Position numbers and translations under genes: made by a program | Notes under the pieces: generated by a model | Told to the model about the DNA's origin: nothing | Seen by the model: the letters and a program-made list of their open reading frames with translations, nothing else | Database searches by the model: none | Part shown: positions 24,960 through 34,026 of the stretch, piece by piece | How positions within the stretch are numbered: the first letter of the stretch is position 1 | Layout of the letters: each line of letters begins with the position of its first letter | DNA from: Flavobacterium degerlachei | Lineage (GTDB): Bacteria > Bacteroidota > Bacteroidia > Flavobacteriales > Flavobacteriaceae | Length of the DNA: 64,000 bases | NCBI RefSeq assembly: GCF_900106645.1 | Contig: NZ_FNMV01000003.1 | Span: 1 to 64,000, forward strand | Direction of reading: 5' to 3'

Positions 24960-25790
24960 ATGAATAACAAGACCCTAACAATCGCTATTTTAGACATGTA
25001 CGACGGTGTGCCTAATCAAGGAATGCGCTGTATTATTGACATCGTTAACAGGTTTAATCCTTTTGTAAACTTCAAAATATTTGATGTCAGAGGGAAGTGT
25101 GAGTTGCCTGAAATTGACAAATTTGACATCTATATATCTACAGGAGGTCCCGGAAATCCACTAATTGGTGATGGTGATTGGGATATAAAATATTACGAAT
25201 TTATTGATGCGTTGACCAAATGGAATATTGAAAATCCGGTAAAAAAGCATGTTTTATTCATTTGTCACTCTTTTCAAATGGCTTGTAAACACTTTGGTCT
25301 TGCTGAAATCACTAAAAGAAATGATACCTCTTTTGGTGTTATGACAATGCATAAAACGAAAGAAGGAATTACAGATCCTCTTTTTGCAGGATTAGATGAT
25401 CCATTTTATGCGATAGATTCTAGAGATTATCAGGTGGTTCAGCCTAAATTGAGCGTTTTTAAAAAGAAAGGTGCCAAAATAATTTCTTTAGAAAAAATTA
25501 GAGACCATGTACAATACGAACGCGCTATCATGGCGGTACGTTTTACTGATTATTTCGTAGGAACCCAGTTTCACCCTGAGGCTGATCCTATAAGTTTTAT
25601 TTCGCATTTGAGAAATAAAGAGGTCAAAGAAAAAATCAGGGACATGAAGGGAAAAAGAAAGTTTCGCAATATGCTTGAGGACCTACTTGATGACGACAAA
25701 ATATACCGAACTAACGAAACTTTAATTCCTAATTTTCTTCGTTCAGCAATAAATGACTTGCTGCAGACTAAGAAAATGATGTCCAATTAA
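24960..25790 (+). CDS. Class I glutamine amidotransferase-like protein
   Basis: The 276-residue protein has the GATase1 fold with an intact triad: C102 in FICHSFQM (in place of the usual GICxGxQ), and H205 and E207 in QFHPEAD. STGGPGNP near 60-67 supplies the oxyanion region. The C-terminal 60 residues are charged and extra to the family. It would release ammonia from glutamine or cleave a gamma-glutamyl bond. Its position between a GCS2 ligase and an ATP-grasp-like protein suggests it donates nitrogen to, or hydrolyses, their product. Confidence 0.8.
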   Translation: MNNKTLTIAILDMYDGVPNQGMRCIIDIVNRFNPFVNFKIFDVRGKCELPEIDKFDIYISTGGPGNPLIGDGDWDIKYYEFIDALTKWNIENPVKKHVLFICHSFQMACKHFGLAEITKRNDTSFGVMTMHKTKEGITDPLFAGLDDPFYAIDSRDYQVVQPKLSVFKKKGAKIISLEKIRDHVQYERAIMAVRFTDYFVGTQFHPEADPISFISHLRNKEVKEKIRDMKGKRKFRNMLEDLLDDDKIYRTNETLIPNFLRSAINDLLQTKKMMSN

Positions 25791-25804
25791 CAATTCTTCT
25801 TTAT

Positions 25805-26995
25805 ATGATTTCTAAATATCGAAAATTATTCAATGCCCAATTTACAGAAAAGAAGTATCAGGCACTCAAAGATGATATTGCTTCCGACTTTGGTTACGAA
25901 CCCACTTTTCGATTGGGAGAAACACCTTTTTTTATATCTAATGAGCTTAAGGAACAGCTTATTGAAGGTTGTAATGAAGTTATAGCTTTGATTCAGAAAG
26001 ATCATTTTAAAGCGCTTACTGACAAATCATTAGAATTAAATCATAAAGTGCCGAACGAAGACGAGCACAGCACCTTTCTGGCAATAGATTTCGGAATATG
26101 TGAAGAATATGGTGCTATTATTCCAAAATTAATTGAAGTACAAGGATTCCCGTCCTTGTTTAATTACCAGATGAATTTGTTCGAAAAATTCACAAATCAA
26201 TATCCTTTTCTAGACGAGTTGACTCCATTCATAAATGGGATTACTTCACAACAATACCTTCAGATACTTGATGATGTAATACGCAACGGTCATCCTAAAG
26301 AAAATGTCATTCTCCTCGAGATTGAACCCGAAAAACAAAACACCAAAATTGACTTTTATTATTGCAAACGAGATTTAGGTATACCTACGGTTTGTGTAAC
26401 CGAACTAATTAAAAAAGGAAAACAGCTTTTTTATACGAATGAAAACGGTACTGAAATTCTTGTAAAACGCATATACAATCGAGTGATTTTTGATGAACTC
26501 GATTTGCGTACCGATTTAAAACTGAATTTTCATTTCTCAGACGAACTTGATGTGGAATGGGCAGGACATCCGAATTGGTTTTTTAGGATTAGTAAATTCA
26601 TATTGCCTTTTTTAAAGGGAAAATATTTTATTGAAACCACTTTGTTGAGCGAATTGACCGAAATTCCGGAAGATTTAGAAAACTACGTTTTGAAACCCTT
26701 GTTTTCTTTTTCAGGAACGGGAGTTATTTTCCATGTAAAAAAGGAAGATATTGAAGCAGTTGTTGAAAAAGAACTCTACATCCTTCAGAAAAAGGTAAAC
26801 TATATGCCTATCGTACAATCACCTGAAGGGAAAGTAAAAGCAGAAGTCCGCGTTCTTTGCGTATGGAAAAAGAATGATGCTGCTCCTACTCTACTTTGCA
26901 ACCTCGTGCGATTGAGCAGAGGAGAAATGATAGGCGTTAAATTCAATAAAGATAAAGATTGGGTTGGCGGAACTATAGGGTTGTTTGAGCGTTAG
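25805..26995 (+). CDS. Probable circularly permuted ATP-grasp protein
   Basis: A 396-residue protein that I do not recognise by name. IDFGICEEYGAIIPKLIEVQGFPSLFN (about 93-119) looks like the metal-binding half of an ATP-grasp, and ENYVLKPLFSFSGTGVIF (about 290-307) like its ATP-binding lysine and glycine loop. That is the order seen in glutathionylspermidine synthase-like, circularly permuted ATP-grasp enzymes. It starts 14 bp after the amidotransferase and is probably in the same transcript, giving the cluster a second ligase. Family assignment is inference from these motifs. Confidence 0.55.
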   Translation: MISKYRKLFNAQFTEKKYQALKDDIASDFGYEPTFRLGETPFFISNELKEQLIEGCNEVIALIQKDHFKALTDKSLELNHKVPNEDEHSTFLAIDFGICEEYGAIIPKLIEVQGFPSLFNYQMNLFEKFTNQYPFLDELTPFINGITSQQYLQILDDVIRNGHPKENVILLEIEPEKQNTKIDFYYCKRDLGIPTVCVTELIKKGKQLFYTNENGTEILVKRIYNRVIFDELDLRTDLKLNFHFSDELDVEWAGHPNWFFRISKFILPFLKGKYFIETTLLSELTEIPEDLENYVLKPLFSFSGTGVIFHVKKEDIEAVVEKELYILQKKVNYMPIVQSPEGKVKAEVRVLCVWKKNDAAPTLLCNLVRLSRGEMIGVKFNKDKDWVGGTIGLFER

Positions 26996-27504
26996 CCTTT
27001 TATTAATTTATATTTACTCTTTCTTGTCTTAATATTAGCAGTTTTATTACTACTTTTTAATTCTAGTGGCTGACCTTCTTTTTAGGATTTCATTTCTACT
27101 GAAATTTTACTTTTGAAGTTGATGTTTCAGACACTTCATTTACTATTCCTTTTTTTGCAATACATTTTCTTTATTGTTTCTTTTTTAAGCAATGAGATTA
27201 CAATTCGACGTTTTTTATAAATTTTAACAAGATTATTTTTACTTTAAATAATTTTTAAGGCGTTGTTTGAGACACTTACAATAGTAATAATAAATTTCCT
27301 GTTGAATAAATGGTAATTTACAAGCATTTCAAATCCAAAATAATATACATATTTAATCATTTGCCTAAAATCATTAATAATTTAATATTTATTATAGCCA
27401 ACAGTGTTGTTAACTAAGATTACAGCAATAATTTTAGTAATATTGATACAATGTATTAATTACATATTTAGCAAAATAATAAGACATACTTAATAATTTA
27501 GCAA
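26996..27504. other. 509-bp non-coding, AT-rich interval with a 14-bp direct repeat
   Basis: No gene is seen. TGTTTCAGACACTT (27123-27136) and TGTTTGAGACACTT (27264-27277) are direct repeats with one mismatch, 141 bp apart, upstream of the large sugar operon. They could be binding sites for its regulator. A promoter must lie here, but no clean TTG/TAnnTTTG pair was found. Confidence 0.4.
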
Positions 27505-28065
27505 ATGGATAGAAGAAAAGCACTTAAAAACGTGGCATTTTTACTCGGAACTGCCCTCTCCTCCTCTACAATTGGAGTTTTATTTGAAAATTTTACACTT
27601 CCCGAGGATGAAAAAAATCAAGTATCTTTTTCAGGAACAGATGAAGAGATTTTAGCCGAATTTGCTGATATAATTATTCCAACTACAAAACTCTCTCCAG
27701 GAGCTAAGGCAGCTGGAGTTGGAACTTTTATTCCAATGATGATAAGGGATTGTTATCCTCCTGCAATGCAGCATACATTTGCTTCAGGCTTAAAAGAAAT
27801 GGAGTCAAAAGCAATGCAAGACTACAATAAAAATTTCCTATCTCTTGCCGACGATCAAAAACAAAAATTGGTTGGAGATTTAAGAAAAGACACGATTGAC
27901 AAAAAACTACCTTATTCTTTCTTTACTATAGCTAGAGATTTAACTCTTTTGGGGTATTTCTCTTCTGAAATTGGTTGTACTCAAGCTCGTGAATATCTAC
28001 CAATCCCCGGTAAATATGACGGTAATGCGGAGTATAAGCCTGGGCAAAAAGCCTGGGCGACATAA
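27505..28065 (+). CDS. Gluconate 2-dehydrogenase subunit 3-like protein (small subunit of a GMC dehydrogenase)
   Basis: The 186-residue protein begins with a twin-arginine-like signal (MDRRKALKNVAFLLGTALSSS) and continues as the gluconate_2-dh3 family (FADIIIPTTKLSPGAKAAGVGTFI). Such subunits bind the catalytic GMC subunit, encoded 52 bp downstream, and carry it across the Tat pathway folded. In glucoside 3-dehydrogenases they form a complex with a cytochrome c; one is encoded further along (32073). First gene of a ten-gene operon. Confidence 0.85.
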   Translation: MDRRKALKNVAFLLGTALSSSTIGVLFENFTLPEDEKNQVSFSGTDEEILAEFADIIIPTTKLSPGAKAAGVGTFIPMMIRDCYPPAMQHTFASGLKEMESKAMQDYNKNFLSLADDQKQKLVGDLRKDTIDKKLPYSFFTIARDLTLLGYFSSEIGCTQAREYLPIPGKYDGNAEYKPGQKAWAT

Positions 28066-28117
28066 CGACTATTTCAGTAAATAGAAGATTTAAAAATCAA
28101 TTTAAAAAATAAGGAAA

Positions 28118-29821
28118 GTGAATATAAATACCAATTTAAAAGAACAAAATACCTACGACGCAATTGTAATTGGATCTGGTATTAGCGGTGGCTGGGCTGC
28201 AAAAGAACTTACTGAAAAAGGTTTAAATGTATTGATGCTCGAGCGAGGCATGAATGTAGAACATATAAAAGATTATGACTCAGCAATGAAAGCCCCTTGG
28301 GAGTTTGAGCATGCTGGAAAATTGACAGAGGAACAAAAAAGAACCCATCCGGTACAGACTAGAGATTATCCGTATCAGGAAGCTAATGAAAAATGGTGGG
28401 TAAATGATTTAGATTGCCCTTACACTGAGGACAAGCGTTTTGACTGGTATAGAGGTTTTCACGTAGGTGGTAAATCTTTGACTTGGGGAAGACAGAGTTA
28501 CCGTTTCAGCGACCACAATTTTGAAGATAATAAAAAAGATGGTCATGGAAATGATTGGCCAATACGCTATAAAGACCTAACTAAATGGTATGACTATGTA
28601 GAACAATTTGCAGGTATAAGTGGTCAAGCTGAAAACTGGCCGTTACTACCAGATGGTAAATTTTTACCACCAATGGATTTAAATTGTGTCGAAAAATCAG
28701 TTAAAGAACGCATTGAAAAGCACTACAATAAAAGCCGCATATTAACTATTGGACGTACTGCTAATTTGACTGTCCCTCATAAAGGTAGAGGTAGCTGTCA
28801 GTACCGTAATCTTTGTAGCCGTGGATGTCCATTTGGCGCTTATTTTAGCACACAGTCTAGCACTCTACCAGCTGCAATGGCTACTAAACGATTAACCGTT
28901 AGACCATACTCTATTGTTAACCACATCATTTATGATAAAGACACTAAAAAGGCAAAAGGAGTTATGGTTATTGATGCTAAGACTAATGAAAGTATCGAGT
29001 TTTATGCTAAAATTGTATTTGTAAACGGATCTACTCTAGGATCAACCTTTATTTTATTAAATTCAACTTCAGATGCACACCCTAATGGATTGGGAAATGC
29101 AAGCGGGCAATTAGGACATAATTTAATGGATCATCATTTTCGTTGTGGTGCTTCAGGAAGTGCTGTAGGTTTTGAAGATAAATACACTTATGGTCGTAGA
29201 GCCAACGGAATTTATGTTCCAAGATATCAAAATGTTGGGAATGATAAAAGAGACTATTTAAGAGGATTTGGTTACCAAGGTGGGGCCAGCAGAGGTTCAT
29301 GGCATGAAGAAGTAGCTGAACTAGAGTTTGGCGGTGATTTTAAAGACAAACTGAGTTTTCCTGCTGATACTTGGAGTATGGGACTTGGAGGTTTTGGTGA
29401 AATGTTACCGTACTATGAAAATAAAGTGTACATCGATCATACCAGAAAAGACAAATGGGGTCAGTCTGTGTTGGCAATTGATTGCGAATACAAAGAAAAC
29501 GAGAAAAAAATGCGAATTGATATGATGAATGATGCTGCAGAAATGCTAGAAGCATCTGGAATCAAAAATGTAAAAACATTTGATAATGAATGTTATCCAG
29601 GTATGGCGATTCATGAAATGGGAACTGCCCGAATGGGTAATGATCCTAAAGAATCTGTACTAAACAAATGGAATCAAATGCACGAAGTTAGCAACGTATT
29701 TGTTACTGATGGTTCTTGCATGCCTTCAATAGCTTGTCAAAATCCTTCTTTGACTTTTATGGCTTTGACTGCTCGCGCAGCAGATTATGCTGTAAAAGAA
29801 TTAAAAAAAGGAAATATATAG
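28118..29821 (+). CDS. FAD-dependent GMC oxidoreductase, probable glycoside/sugar dehydrogenase
   Basis: The 567-residue protein starts with GTG after AAGGAAA and has the FAD-binding motif VIGSGISGGWAAKEL (about 18-32). The C-terminal half of the GMC fold (HEMGTARMG and CQNPSLTFMALTARAA, with catalytic His/Asn) is present, and a Cys-rich segment CQYRNLCSRGCPFGAYFS is typical of gluconate- and glucoside-3-dehydrogenase large subunits. It has no signal of its own and would be exported with the small subunit. It probably oxidises a sugar OH (C3 of a glycoside is the best guess), passing electrons to cytochrome c. Confidence 0.85.
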   Translation: MNINTNLKEQNTYDAIVIGSGISGGWAAKELTEKGLNVLMLERGMNVEHIKDYDSAMKAPWEFEHAGKLTEEQKRTHPVQTRDYPYQEANEKWWVNDLDCPYTEDKRFDWYRGFHVGGKSLTWGRQSYRFSDHNFEDNKKDGHGNDWPIRYKDLTKWYDYVEQFAGISGQAENWPLLPDGKFLPPMDLNCVEKSVKERIEKHYNKSRILTIGRTANLTVPHKGRGSCQYRNLCSRGCPFGAYFSTQSSTLPAAMATKRLTVRPYSIVNHIIYDKDTKKAKGVMVIDAKTNESIEFYAKIVFVNGSTLGSTFILLNSTSDAHPNGLGNASGQLGHNLMDHHFRCGASGSAVGFEDKYTYGRRANGIYVPRYQNVGNDKRDYLRGFGYQGGASRGSWHEEVAELEFGGDFKDKLSFPADTWSMGLGGFGEMLPYYENKVYIDHTRKDKWGQSVLAIDCEYKENEKKMRIDMMNDAAEMLEASGIKNVKTFDNECYPGMAIHEMGTARMGNDPKESVLNKWNQMHEVSNVFVTDGSCMPSIACQNPSLTFMALTARAADYAVKELKKGNI

Positions 29822-29829
29822 GGAATTTA

Positions 29830-30990
29830 ATGGCTATGAGAAAACTAAAAATGGGAATGATTGGCGGTGGAAAAAATGCTTTTATTGGCGCTATTCACCG
29901 TATTGCTGCTAACATGGACGGATTAATAGAACTCCATTGCGGCGCTTTTAGTTCTAATCCAGAGACATCTAAAGCATCGGGAAGAGATTTGTTTCTTACT
30001 GATTCAAAATGTTATGGTTCTTACCAAGAAATGTTAGTTACTGAAAGTAAACTTCCTTTAGGCGAACGAATGGATTTTGTGTCTATTGTTACACCAAATT
30101 TTGCCCACTTCGCCCCTGCTATGATGGCTTTAGAACATGGGTTTCATGTTATGATTGACAAACCAATGACTTTAAGTCTTGATGAAGCCAAGCAAATACA
30201 ACAAAGAGTAAAAGAAACAGGACTTATTTTATGCCTCAGTCATACCTACTCGGGTTATCCAATGGTTAAACAAGCCAGAAAAATGGTTGCTGATAATCAG
30301 TTTGGAAAAATCCGTAAAGTAATGGTCGAATACCCACAAGGTTGGTTAAGTACTTTGACTGAAAAAGACGGAAACAAGCAAGCAGCTTGGAGAACTGACC
30401 CTGAAAAAAGTGGTATTAGCGGTTGTATGGGAGATATTGGCACACATGCAGCTCAATTAGCTGAATATATTTCAGGTTTACAAATCACTAAATTATGTGC
30501 CGATATTAACATCGTTGTCGAAGGCAGAAAACTCGATGATGATGGTAATGTATTATTGAAATTTGACAATGGTGCCAATGGTATCTTGGTAGCCTCACAA
30601 ATTGCTAGTGGAGAAGAAAATAGTTTGAAAATTAAGGTTTACGGAGAAAAAGGAGGTTTGGAATGGCATCAAATGGAACCCAATACCCTACTTGTTAAAT
30701 GGCCCGATGCTCCCGCTCAAATCTATAGGGCCGGAAATGGTTATTTATCTAGTAGTGCGCAGTTCAATTCTCGCACTCCTAGTGGACATCCCGAAGGGTA
30801 TTTAGAAGCATTTGCTAATTTATATAAGAATTTCGCTTTGACATTATCCGCAAAATTAGAAGGAAAGGAACCAACTGAAGAAATGCTTGATTTCCCTACT
30901 GTCGAAGATGGTGTACGCGGAATGGCTTTCATTGAAAATGTAATCGCCTCAGGTAAATCAGATCAAAAATGGTTTGATTTTAAAATTTAA
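29830..30990 (+). CDS. Gfo/Idh/MocA-family oxidoreductase
   Basis: I choose the ATG at 29830 (MAMRKLKMGMIGGG), 8 bp after the GMC stop; the frame is open further upstream inside the GMC gene. The 386-residue cytoplasmic protein has an N-terminal Rossmann motif GMIGGGKNAFIG and the DKP (MIDKPMT) catalytic-lysine motif of the family, with GDIGTHA for the His/Asp site. These enzymes reversibly oxidise sugar hydroxyls with NAD(P). Here it may reduce a 3-keto sugar back to the parent sugar. Confidence 0.85.
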   Translation: MAMRKLKMGMIGGGKNAFIGAIHRIAANMDGLIELHCGAFSSNPETSKASGRDLFLTDSKCYGSYQEMLVTESKLPLGERMDFVSIVTPNFAHFAPAMMALEHGFHVMIDKPMTLSLDEAKQIQQRVKETGLILCLSHTYSGYPMVKQARKMVADNQFGKIRKVMVEYPQGWLSTLTEKDGNKQAAWRTDPEKSGISGCMGDIGTHAAQLAEYISGLQITKLCADINIVVEGRKLDDDGNVLLKFDNGANGILVASQIASGEENSLKIKVYGEKGGLEWHQMEPNTLLVKWPDAPAQIYRAGNGYLSSSAQFNSRTPSGHPEGYLEAFANLYKNFALTLSAKLEGKEPTEEMLDFPTVEDGVRGMAFIENVIASGKSDQKWFDFKI

Positions 30991-31000
30991 AATATAAGAA

Positions 31001-32053
31001 ATGACTACAATACAAGGACCAGCAGTATTTTTAGCACAATTCATCAGTGATGAAGCGCCTTTTAATTCTTTAGACGGAATTTGTAAATGGGCTGCTGATT
31101 TGGGCTTTAAAGGTATACAAATGCCAACTTTAGACACGCGTTTTATTGATTTACAAAAAGCTGCAGAAAGCAAGACGTATGCTGACGAATTAAAAGGCAA
31201 AATTGCGTCTTATGGTCTAGAAATAACCGAATTATCAACTCACTTACAAGGTCAATTAGTTGCCGTTCATCCTGCATATGACGACTTATTTGATGCTTTT
31301 GCTCCTGCAAACGTACATGGAAAACCAAAAGCAAGACAAGAATGGGCTGTACAACAATTGAAATATGCAGCTAAAGCTTCTAATAATTTAGGGTTAAATG
31401 CACATGCTACTTTTAGTGGATCTTTACTTTGGCAATATTTCCATCCTTGGCCACAACGACCAGCAGGTTTAGTTGAAGAGGGATTTGCTGAATTAGCTAA
31501 GCGTTGGATGCCTATTTTGAATGAATTTGATCAAAATGGTGTCGATCTCTGTTATGAAATTCACCCTGGTGAAGACTTATTCGATGGAGAAACTTATGAA
31601 ATGTTTCTAAAAGCCGTTAATAATCATTCTCGTGCTTGTATTTTATATGATCCCTCTCACTTTGTGCTCCAACAATTAGATTACATTCAATACATTGATT
31701 TTTATCACGAACGTATCAAAGCGTTTCATGTTAAAGATGCCGAATTCAACCCTACAGGTAAACAAGGAACTTTTGGTGGATACCAAAGTTGGTTAAACAG
31801 AGCCGGACGTTATCGTTCACCCGGTGACGGTCAAGTTGACTTTAAAACGATCTTCAGCAAATTATCTCAGTATGATTTTAAAGGTTGGGCCGTCATGGAA
31901 TGGGAATGTTGTATCAAAAATCAAGAAGATGGTGCTCGTGAAGGTGCTGAATTCATAAAAAAGCACATTATAAAAGTTACCGATAAAGCTTTTGATGACT
32001 TTGCTTCAGTTAACAGCAGTCAGACTTTTAACAGAAAAATTTTAGGATTGTAG
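31001..32053 (+). CDS. TIM-barrel sugar isomerase/epimerase family protein
   Basis: The 350-residue protein has the AP-endonuclease-2/xylose-isomerase-like TIM barrel with likely metal ligands in LCYEIHPGEDL, LYDPSHFVLQQLDY, AFHVKDAEF and VMEWECC. It is 50-60 residues longer than simple epimerases, as in members found beside Gfo/Idh/MocA genes. No signal peptide. It is 10 bp downstream of that gene, so the two probably act on the same keto sugar. Reaction (isomerase or lyase) not determined. Confidence 0.75.
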   Translation: MTTIQGPAVFLAQFISDEAPFNSLDGICKWAADLGFKGIQMPTLDTRFIDLQKAAESKTYADELKGKIASYGLEITELSTHLQGQLVAVHPAYDDLFDAFAPANVHGKPKARQEWAVQQLKYAAKASNNLGLNAHATFSGSLLWQYFHPWPQRPAGLVEEGFAELAKRWMPILNEFDQNGVDLCYEIHPGEDLFDGETYEMFLKAVNNHSRACILYDPSHFVLQQLDYIQYIDFYHERIKAFHVKDAEFNPTGKQGTFGGYQSWLNRAGRYRSPGDGQVDFKTIFSKLSQYDFKGWAVMEWECCIKNQEDGAREGAEFIKKHIIKVTDKAFDDFASVNSSQTFNRKILGL

Positions 32054-32072
32054 AATATAAAATAAAAACGAA

Positions 32073-32447
32073 ATGAAAATAAAATATTTATTGCTTGCCA
32101 TTGCCATGATTGGTTTAACCTCTTTCTCTAATGAGAGTTTGGATGAAAATTATCTTAAATCTTCAAACATACATAGTTTAAAATTTCAAGTTTCAGATGG
32201 TGAGAAATTAATAGCTAAATCAGACTGTATTGGTTGTCATAACAAAGATAAGAAAGTGGTAGGTCCCTCTTATATAGATATCGCTAATAAGTACGCTGCA
32301 AACGATAAGAACATCAATTATTTATCTGGAAAAATCATAAAAGGAGGCTCGGGTGTATGGGGAAGTTTACCAATGGGCGCTCATGCTTCTCTAACGAAAG
32401 ATGATGCTAAATCTATGGTTAAATACATCTTGACTTTAAAAAAATAA
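32073..32447 (+). CDS. Class I c-type cytochrome
   Basis: The 124-residue exported protein has a signal peptide (MKIKYLLLAIAMIGLTSFS), one haem site CIGCH (52-56) and the axial Met in SLPMGAH (M101), as in cytochrome c551/c552. It is the natural electron acceptor for the GMC dehydrogenase complex encoded upstream, linking periplasmic sugar oxidation to the respiratory chain. It sits between cytoplasmic-type and Tat-exported enzymes of the same operon. Confidence 0.9.
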   Translation: MKIKYLLLAIAMIGLTSFSNESLDENYLKSSNIHSLKFQVSDGEKLIAKSDCIGCHNKDKKVVGPSYIDIANKYAANDKNINYLSGKIIKGGSGVWGSLPMGAHASLTKDDAKSMVKYILTLKK

Positions 32448-32533
32448 AACTCAGAATTGATTGTTTTGATTTCAATTCCTTTAATATCATCGCATACATG
32501 TTTTTATATTATTAATTCTCATAAGTAGCAAAC

Positions 32534-33994
32534 ATGAAAGAAGAAGAAGAAAAAAACACTAAAATTATTCAGAATAGACGGGATTTTATAAAAACGGGTG
32601 CTATGGCGGCCGCAGCGTTTATGATTGTTCCTCGTCATGTGTTAGGAAGAGGATTTGTCGCTCCAAGTGATCGTTTATTAATAGCTAGTATTGGAGTTGG
32701 AGGAAAAGGACAGTCTGATATTGCAATGTTTGATAAAAGTGGAAAGGCAAATATTTCCTTTCTATGTGATGTTGATGACAGAAGAGCTGCTAAAAGCGTA
32801 AATGCTTTTCCAAAAGCAAAATATTATAAGGACTGGCGAGAAATGTTTGATAAAGAACATAAAAATTTTGATGCTGTTTCTGTGGCAACGCCAGATCATA
32901 ATCATGCTATTCAAACTTTGGCAGCCATGCAACTAGGAAAACATGTTTATGTTCAAAAGCCACTGACTCATGATATCTTTGAAGCCCGTATTTTAACTGA
33001 AGCTGCCAAAAAATATAAGGTGGTTACTCAAATGGGAAACCAAGGTGCCTCAAATGATGGCACACGAATAATGAAAGAATGGTATGAAGCGGGACTAATA
33101 GGTGATGTACATACGGTAAATGCTTGGACAGATAGACCTGTTTGGCCTCAAGGAATTCCTTGGCCAGGAACTAAAAGCAGTGTTCCTGAAGCACTTGATT
33201 GGGACTTATGGTTAGGTACTGCACCCTATAAAGAATATATAGACAAGTTAGTTCCATTTAACTGGCGTGGCTGGTGGGATTATGGAACAGGAGCTTTAGG
33301 TGATATGGGTTGTCACTTAATTGAAGCTCCATTTAGTGTGTTAAATTTAAAATACGCTAAAGATGTACAATGCAGTGTAGGATCAGTATATGTCGATGAA
33401 TTTAAAAGAGGTTATTTTCCAGAAAGTTGTCCGCCTTCAAGCCATGTCACATTAACATTCCCTAAAACTGATAAAACCAATGGTGATGTTAGCTTACATT
33501 GGATGGATGGTGGTATCCAACCGGAGAGACCATTAGAATTAGAGCCTAATGAAATCTTTGGTGATGGTGGTAACGGAACTCTATTTATTGGTACAAAAGG
33601 CAAAATGATGTGTGATACTTACGGGCTGAATCCCCGTTTATTACCTTTAAGTAAGAATGAAAACCTGAAAATAGCTTCCAAATATAATAGAGTTCAAGAT
33701 GGTGCAAATGGGCATTACAAACAATGGGTTGAAGCTGCTATTGCTGGGTATGGAAAACACGAATTGAGTTCACCGTTTGAAATTGCTGGTCCATTAACCG
33801 AAGCTTTATTAATGGCAAATTTAGCCATAAGAGGTTATGACATTCAAAAGGAAGTGAATGGCAAAATTAAATATCCAGGTAGATCTGTAAAATTGTTATG
33901 GGATAATGAAAACATGAAAATCACCAATTTTGATGATGTAAACCAATTTGTAAAAAGAGACTATCGTCAAGGATGGAAAAATCTTGTACTATAA
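32534..33994 (+). CDS. Tat-exported Gfo/Idh/MocA oxidoreductase
   Basis: A 486-residue protein with a twin-arginine signal (NRRDFIKTGAMAAAAFMIV), followed by the Rossmann domain (ASIGVGGKGQSD), the catalytic-lysine motif VYVQKPLTHD and GALGDMGCH. Exported members keep NAD(P) tightly bound and act as self-contained oxidoreductases or glycosidases. It is 86 bp from the cytochrome gene and 32 bp from DUF1080. A role in oxidising or reducing a glycoside in the periplasm is inferred. Confidence 0.85.
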   Translation: MKEEEEKNTKIIQNRRDFIKTGAMAAAAFMIVPRHVLGRGFVAPSDRLLIASIGVGGKGQSDIAMFDKSGKANISFLCDVDDRRAAKSVNAFPKAKYYKDWREMFDKEHKNFDAVSVATPDHNHAIQTLAAMQLGKHVYVQKPLTHDIFEARILTEAAKKYKVVTQMGNQGASNDGTRIMKEWYEAGLIGDVHTVNAWTDRPVWPQGIPWPGTKSSVPEALDWDLWLGTAPYKEYIDKLVPFNWRGWWDYGTGALGDMGCHLIEAPFSVLNLKYAKDVQCSVGSVYVDEFKRGYFPESCPPSSHVTLTFPKTDKTNGDVSLHWMDGGIQPERPLELEPNEIFGDGGNGTLFIGTKGKMMCDTYGLNPRLLPLSKNENLKIASKYNRVQDGANGHYKQWVEAAIAGYGKHELSSPFEIAGPLTEALLMANLAIRGYDIQKEVNGKIKYPGRSVKLLWDNENMKITNFDDVNQFVKRDYRQGWKNLVL

Positions 33995-34026
33995 AAAATC
34001 AATGTTAAATATTAAAATAAATAAAA

